From: Chitinophaga pinensis
GTDB taxonomy: Bacteria; Bacteroidota; Bacteroidia; UKL13-3
Assembly (NCBI GenBank): GCA_943323675.2
Contig: CALPIR020000001.1
Coordinates: 1-37,970 of the forward strand
Direction of reading: 5' to 3'
Length of the DNA: 37,970 nucleotides
The notes beneath the pieces were generated by a model. That model saw only the letters and a program-made list of their open reading frames with translations. It was not told where the DNA came from and made no database searches. Shown here one piece after another: positions 34,131-37,970 of the stretch (position 1 is the stretch's first letter; every line of letters starts with the position of its first letter). Both the position numbers and the translations under genes were made by a program.

Positions 34131-34256
34131 AAAATTATAACAATAAATTATGGTTAGAATTTCCTTAAATCAAAAAACAAATACTAATTTTACCCGGTTT
34201 TGTAACACGCAGGCAATAAATAGTCACTTCGTTTTGTAGGTTTTTAATAGAACATA

Positions 34257-35579
34257 ATGGATAAAATTAAAGAAAGGTTTGAAGAAATAGGCTTACCTAA
34301 AGCAGCAGAAATTAAAGAATTTTTAAAGGCAAATGCAGATGTTCCAATGGGAACATATACATTAGATTCAGTATCATCTGGTATGAAAGGAATGATAGGC
34401 CTTATCACTGAAACCTCATTGTTAGATGCTGAAGAAGGAATTCGTTTCAGAGGATATAGTATCCCTGAATTAAGAGAAAAACTTCCTCGTTTAGAAGGTA
34501 CTACCGAACCGCTACCTGAAGGCTTGTTTTATTTAATGTTAATCGGTAAAATTCCTACCTATGATGAGATGTACGAAGTAGGAAGCAATTGGACAAAACG
34601 TGCCATTGTTCCCAAACACGTTTTTGAAGTAATTGATGCTTTGCCAATTTCAACCCATCCAATGACTCAGTTTTCTATAGCAATTATGGCTATGCAAACA
34701 GAGAGTGAATTCGCTGCTGCCTATCGTAACGGTGTAAACAAAAAAGATTATTGGGTTCACACTTTTGAGGATTCGATGAATTTAATTGCTCGTTTACCTC
34801 GTGTAGCAGCATATATTTATCGCAGAACATATAAAAACAATGTTCACATCGAACCTAATCCAAAATTGGATTGGGCAGCAAACTTTGCCCACATGTTAGG
34901 CTATGGCGATAACGATGGTTTTAAAGAACTAATGCGTTTATACATGGTTATCCATGCGGATCACGAAGGAGGAAATGTATCTGCCCACACCACGCATCTT
35001 GTTGGTTCTGCATTAAGTGATCCTTATTTGGCATTTTCGGCAGCTATGAATGGTTTAGCGGGTCCTTTACACGGATTAGCTAACCAAGAAGTAATACGTT
35101 GGGTATTGGAGTTGCAAGAGGCTTTGGGTGGTGGCAAACCAAGCAAACAACAAATTGAAGATTATATCAACAAAACAATAAACGAAGGCAAAGTTGTACC
35201 GGGATATGGTCATGCAGTTCTACGTAAAACAGATCCTCGCTTTACGGCTCAAATGGAATTTGCTAAAACGCACATGCCAAATGATGAGTTGGTTAATATA
35301 GTTTGGGATGTTTACGAAGTAGCTCCTAATATCTTGGGAAATTTCAAAAAAATCAAAAATCCATGGCCAAATGTTGATGCTCACAGTGGCGCATTATTGT
35401 TGCACTACGGGTTAAAAGAATATGATTTTTTTACCGTATTGTTTGGAGTATCGCGTGCATTAGGGGTATTATCATCACTAATTTGGGATAGAGCCCTAGG
35501 AATGGCATTGGAACGTCCAAAGTCAGTTACATCTGATTGGATTAAAAATAAAATTGCTGCCCAATCTCAAGCAAAATAA
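34257..35579 (+). CDS. gltA: Citrate synthase, eukaryotic (mitochondrial) type
   Basis: Citrate (Si)-synthase condenses oxaloacetate and acetyl-CoA at the entry of the TCA cycle (EC 2.3.3.1). The 440-residue protein follows the mitochondrial dimeric form rather than E. coli GltA: HEGGNVSAHTTHLVGSALSD, AMNGLAGPLHGLANQE and GYGHAVLRKTDPR are close to pig heart enzyme. The catalytic residues are His272, His319 and Asp374, nearly the same numbers as pig His274, His320 and Asp375. There is no mitochondrial-style leader. lptE starts directly after the stop codon, so citrate synthase and lptE share a transcript. Confidence 0.96.
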   Translation: MDKIKERFEEIGLPKAAEIKEFLKANADVPMGTYTLDSVSSGMKGMIGLITETSLLDAEEGIRFRGYSIPELREKLPRLEGTTEPLPEGLFYLMLIGKIPTYDEMYEVGSNWTKRAIVPKHVFEVIDALPISTHPMTQFSIAIMAMQTESEFAAAYRNGVNKKDYWVHTFEDSMNLIARLPRVAAYIYRRTYKNNVHIEPNPKLDWAANFAHMLGYGDNDGFKELMRLYMVIHADHEGGNVSAHTTHLVGSALSDPYLAFSAAMNGLAGPLHGLANQEVIRWVLELQEALGGGKPSKQQIEDYINKTINEGKVVPGYGHAVLRKTDPRFTAQMEFAKTHMPNDELVNIVWDVYEVAPNILGNFKKIKNPWPNVDAHSGALLLHYGLKEYDFFTVLFGVSRALGVLSSLIWDRALGMALERPKSVTSDWIKNKIAAQSQAK

Positions 35580-36089
35580 ATGTTAACCAAAAGCCTTATT
35601 TATTTATACATCACAGCCGGTTTGTTTATACTTACCGGCTGTGGTTTTTATTCTCATACAGGAGCATCTGTTCCTCCCAATGCCAAAACCTTTTCAGTGG
35701 AATACATCAACAATGTGGCAAGCATTGTTATGCCATCTCTAAGTCAGGTTTTAACAGAAAAACTAAAGTCAAGGTTCATTAACGAAACCACATTAAAGCT
35801 TACACAGCAGGATGGAGACGTGCGATTTAGTGGTAAAATATTAAATTACTCGACATCTCCAGTAGCGGTTCAAGGTAACCAACAAAATGCAGTCAATAGA
35901 TTAACAGTAACCATAGAAATTACTTACCAAAACACCAAAGATGAAACTAAAAATTTCACTCAGCAGTTTAGTAATTTTGTTGATTATCCAGCATCAGAAA
36001 ACTTTTCGGCCGTAGAAATAGATTTGGTAAATAAAGTGACTGACATATTAGTGCAAGACGTTTTTAATAAGGCCTTTATAAATTGGTAA
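35580..36089 (+). CDS. lptE: LptE-like LPS-assembly lipoprotein
   Basis: LptE plugs the LptD barrel that inserts lipopolysaccharide into the outer leaflet. This 169-residue lipoprotein has its lipobox at Cys21 (LFILTGC), followed by the GFYSHTGASVPPNAKTFSVE opening common to Bacteroidota LptE, a middle with alternating strands, and a C-terminal amphipathic helix (VEIDLVNKVTDILVQDVFNK). The ATG abuts the citrate synthase stop with no spacer. The neighbouring TPR-like gene and secG follow in the order I recall for Bacteroidota. lptD is not in the window. Confidence 0.87.
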   Translation: MLTKSLIYLYITAGLFILTGCGFYSHTGASVPPNAKTFSVEYINNVASIVMPSLSQVLTEKLKSRFINETTLKLTQQDGDVRFSGKILNYSTSPVAVQGNQQNAVNRLTVTIEITYQNTKDETKNFTQQFSNFVDYPASENFSAVEIDLVNKVTDILVQDVFNKAFINW

Positions 36090-36167
36090 ATTGTTGATAG
36101 ATGCCCCTTTATTACTTTCTGCTTTTCATCAATTCAAAAAAAAACCGTTTATTCGCACATTCACCGC

Positions 36168-37247
36168 ATGAACAAAACGGAATTCATACAACTTATTCAA
36201 AATCATGATTTGCCTGCTGCAAAACATGTTGCAGCGCTTAAGCAAGTTGTGGCTGATTTCCCTTATTTCACCCAAGCTAGGGTTTTGTTGGCCAAAGCCT
36301 TACACAACGAAAAGCACTATGAGTATGAAAAGTTTTTAAAACAAACTGCTTTAGTTGTTCCTGATAGGGATGTATTGTACCACTACCTGCATAATCTCAC
36401 CCCGTATTGGCAATTGTCTCAGTTGTCTATTTCAAATGAACAATCGATTACTTTTGAACAAAACGAAATGGTTCCCGATTCGGGTCTTGTAGTTGAACAG
36501 TTGAAAGAAGAAGTTAATTTATCAATACAGGGTGTTACTGAAACTATAATTTCTGATGAAGACATTGAAGTAGTTCAAAGCAAAGAAGAGTTGGAGGTAG
36601 ACTTAGCAATTACAATATTATTGGAAGGAAGTAACATAGCTCCTCCGCAAGAAGAGGTTGCGTTAACCACACCCGTATCAATTGAAAAAGTTATTGAAGC
36701 AGAAGTTGAAACCTTGCCTACATCAATAGGAGAAATTAAAGAACAAGTCCCGGAGAAAGTTACTGAAGGTAGTGAAGAAGATGAGTTAAGCTTTGTAGAA
36801 TGGCTAAATCGTAAAAGTAATCCGAAAAAGAAATCAGAATCAACTCAACCATTAAAAGCGGATGAATTATATTCTGATGAAAAGACGGACGATAAACACA
36901 AGGAATTAAGAACAACTGCCTTGCCTGAGGTTACAAAAGCTGAAATAGAAGAGGCTGTTGCTAAGAGTAATGTGAACGATTTTCAGGGTATTTTAGACAA
37001 ATTTGTTAAAGAAAATCCAAGTATCAGTCGCCCCAAAGCGGAGTTTTTTAATCCAGTAAACATGGCACGGCAAAGTGTAGAGGAGGATGAGGAGCTTGTT
37101 ACAGAGACACTTGCTAATTTATTTTATAAACAGGGTAATCACAAAAAGGCAATCAAGGCATATGAAAAATTATGTTTGTTATATCCAAGCAAAATGACTT
37201 ATTTTGCGAGCCTTATACAAAAAATTAAAACAGAACTAAAAGACTAA
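36168..37247 (+). CDS. Conserved TPR-like protein upstream of secG
   Basis: A 359-residue cytosolic protein in three parts: a helical N-terminus (1-90; FIQLIQNHDLPAAKHVAALK, then YFTQARVLLAKAL), a long acidic, low-complexity middle (about 90-270, rich in Glu, Val and Ser, with a conserved-looking SFVEWLNRKSNPKKK), and a C-terminal block (about 275-359) ending in one TPR-like hairpin (ANLFYKQGNHKKAIKAYEKL). No signal peptide. I know no function. secG starts 5 bp after it, so the two share a transcript; a scaffold role near the Sec machinery is only a guess. Confidence 0.85.
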   Translation: MNKTEFIQLIQNHDLPAAKHVAALKQVVADFPYFTQARVLLAKALHNEKHYEYEKFLKQTALVVPDRDVLYHYLHNLTPYWQLSQLSISNEQSITFEQNEMVPDSGLVVEQLKEEVNLSIQGVTETIISDEDIEVVQSKEELEVDLAITILLEGSNIAPPQEEVALTTPVSIEKVIEAEVETLPTSIGEIKEQVPEKVTEGSEEDELSFVEWLNRKSNPKKKSESTQPLKADELYSDEKTDDKHKELRTTALPEVTKAEIEEAVAKSNVNDFQGILDKFVKENPSISRPKAEFFNPVNMARQSVEEDEELVTETLANLFYKQGNHKKAIKAYEKLCLLYPSKMTYFASLIQKIKTELKD

Positions 37248-37252
37248 TCACC

Positions 37253-37618
37253 ATGTATACAGTATTTTCAATCATCATCATTTTAGTGTGCATCTTGCTA
37301 ACACTTGTAGTATTAATTCAAAATCCAAAGGGTGGAGGAATTGCAGCGAACTTTGCATCTCCAAACCAAATTATGGGAGCTAAACGCAGCAGTGATGTTA
37401 TCGAAAAAGCCACATGGATATTAGCAGTAGTGCTTATCGTGTTTTCATTAGCAAGTAACTTTGTGCGTCCTTCAGTTAGCAGCGAAACGGATGCTCCAGA
37501 AAGCCGCATAAAAGATCAAATTGAAAACACCGCTGCCCCAGCACCACTTGCTGCTCCAGCTCAAACTGCTCCAGCAAACGGTGATGCTGCTCCAACCACT
37601 GCGCCTGCCAATCAATAA
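37253..37618 (+). CDS. secG: SecG, preprotein translocase subunit
   Basis: SecG assists SecYE in moving proteins across the inner membrane. The 121-residue protein has the two SecG helices (about 2-22 and 55-72) around the conserved loop VLIQNPKGGGIAANFASPNQ and the segment KRSSDVIEKATWILA. After the second helix comes an unusual Ala/Pro-rich tail (about 85-121; APAPLAAPAQTAPAN), likely disordered and longer than in E. coli, a common trait in Bacteroidota. It ends just before a perfect palindromic terminator. Confidence 0.93.
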   Translation: MYTVFSIIIILVCILLTLVVLIQNPKGGGIAANFASPNQIMGAKRSSDVIEKATWILAVVLIVFSLASNFVRPSVSSETDAPESRIKDQIENTAAPAPLAAPAQTAPANGDAAPTTAPANQ

Positions 37619-37641
37619 TTAAACTTTAAATAAAGTATATA

Positions 37642-37671
37642 AAAAAAGGTCTCGCATGCGAGACCTTTTTT
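37642..37671 (+). terminator. Terminator of secG
   Basis: A perfect 30-nt palindrome (37642-37671, centre GCATGC, stem AAAAAAGGTCTCG) 24 bp after the secG stop, with A- and T-runs that make it work in both directions. The following 191 bp to the next stop codon hold nothing I can identify. Confidence 0.93.
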
Positions 37672-37862
37672 ATGCCATTTATTTTAGGACAATTCAACGG
37701 GTTCAATAGTATATTATACTCTTTATTTTATTGAATTCAGTAGCAAGCCAGCTTCGATAATTTGGTCTTTTGATTTATTAAATCAGTGTTTCAATCGTTA
37801 TTACAAAAGCAAATCTTATTGAGTTTTGTCTAGACCCAGTTTGATTGCTTTAAGCTAACGTT

Positions 37863-37970
37863 TTAGAAATGCTTACGCAATCCAATACTTATACCCAACA
37901 TATACGGATGTTGCTTCACTGAATATTTATTATCGGTCATGCTGTTTAAACTATAACGTAAATAAGGCGC
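37863..37970 (-). CDS. Outer-membrane beta-barrel protein, C-terminal end
   Basis: An open minus-strand frame enters at the window edge and ends with TAA at 37863-37865. Its 35 visible residues read as two short strands joined by a polar turn (APYLRYSLNSMTDNKYSV, then HPYMLGISIGLRKHF) with a terminal aromatic, the usual end of an outer-membrane barrel. The start and most of the gene lie outside the window. It converges on secG, with the palindromic terminator between them. The family cannot be named from this fragment. Confidence 0.65.
   Translation of the reverse strand, partial: APYLRYSLNSMTDNKYSVKQHPYMLGISIGLRKHF

Overview
The window looks like a chromosomal segment of a low-GC, Gram-negative, menaquinone-using member of the Bacteroidota. 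The evidence is a C-terminal type IX secretion (T9SS) sorting domain, lptC and lptE lipoproteins, several outer-membrane barrels, menD-menB, a eukaryote-like citrate synthase, and repeated copies of the Bacteroidota -7 promoter element TAnnTTTG, with no obvious Shine-Dalgarno sites. I saw no tRNA, rRNA, CRISPR array, insertion sequence, integrase or phage gene. The region reads as stable core genome with one accessory-looking transport cassette.

Layout. 1-627: 3' end of a prolyl oligopeptidase. 683-3004 (-): hutI, a pentapeptide-repeat protein and a small secreted protein, probably one operon. 3090-3608 (+): gamma-class carbonic anhydrase-like protein. 3731-5476 (+): ABC exporter. 5519-12877 (-): compact four-gene operon dabA-dabB-SulP-porin for inorganic-carbon uptake, preceded by a small uncertain membrane-protein ORF (12972-13307). 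13433-15747 (+): MATE and DMT transporters. 15780-16475 (-): exported DUF4468-like protein. 16639-19184 (+): menD-menB. 19287-20864 (-): large T9SS-sorted protein. 20953-25080 (-): gltX, a lipoprotein, a B12-binding domain protein, an enoyl-CoA hydratase and a DUF3050 protein with a heme-oxygenase-like diiron motif, in one tight run. 25246-29521 (-): radC, metG and an HI0933-like flavoprotein. 29780-30367 (-): rsfS with a long lysine-rich tail. 30404-33691 (+): birA, coaX, an outer-membrane barrel and lptC. 33783-37618 (+): a small membrane protein, citrate synthase, lptE, a TPR-like protein and secG. 37863-37970 (-): the last 35 codons of an outer-membrane barrel running off the window.

How it fits together. 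The most notable unit is the DAB cassette. DabA (carbonic-anhydrase-like, all four zinc/active-site residues present) and DabB (NuoL-like cation channel) are known to drive one-way CO2-to-bicarbonate conversion. Here they are followed, a few bases apart, by a SulP anion transporter and an outer-membrane porin, which suggests a complete outer-to-inner-membrane path for bicarbonate. A gamma carbonic anhydrase-like gene and a bicarbonate-dependent (type I) MenB lie nearby. The second notable unit is the gltX-led operon ending in the putative diiron oxygenase. Every convergent gene pair I could check is separated by a strong bidirectional hairpin terminator, while co-directional operon genes are 0-25 bp apart.
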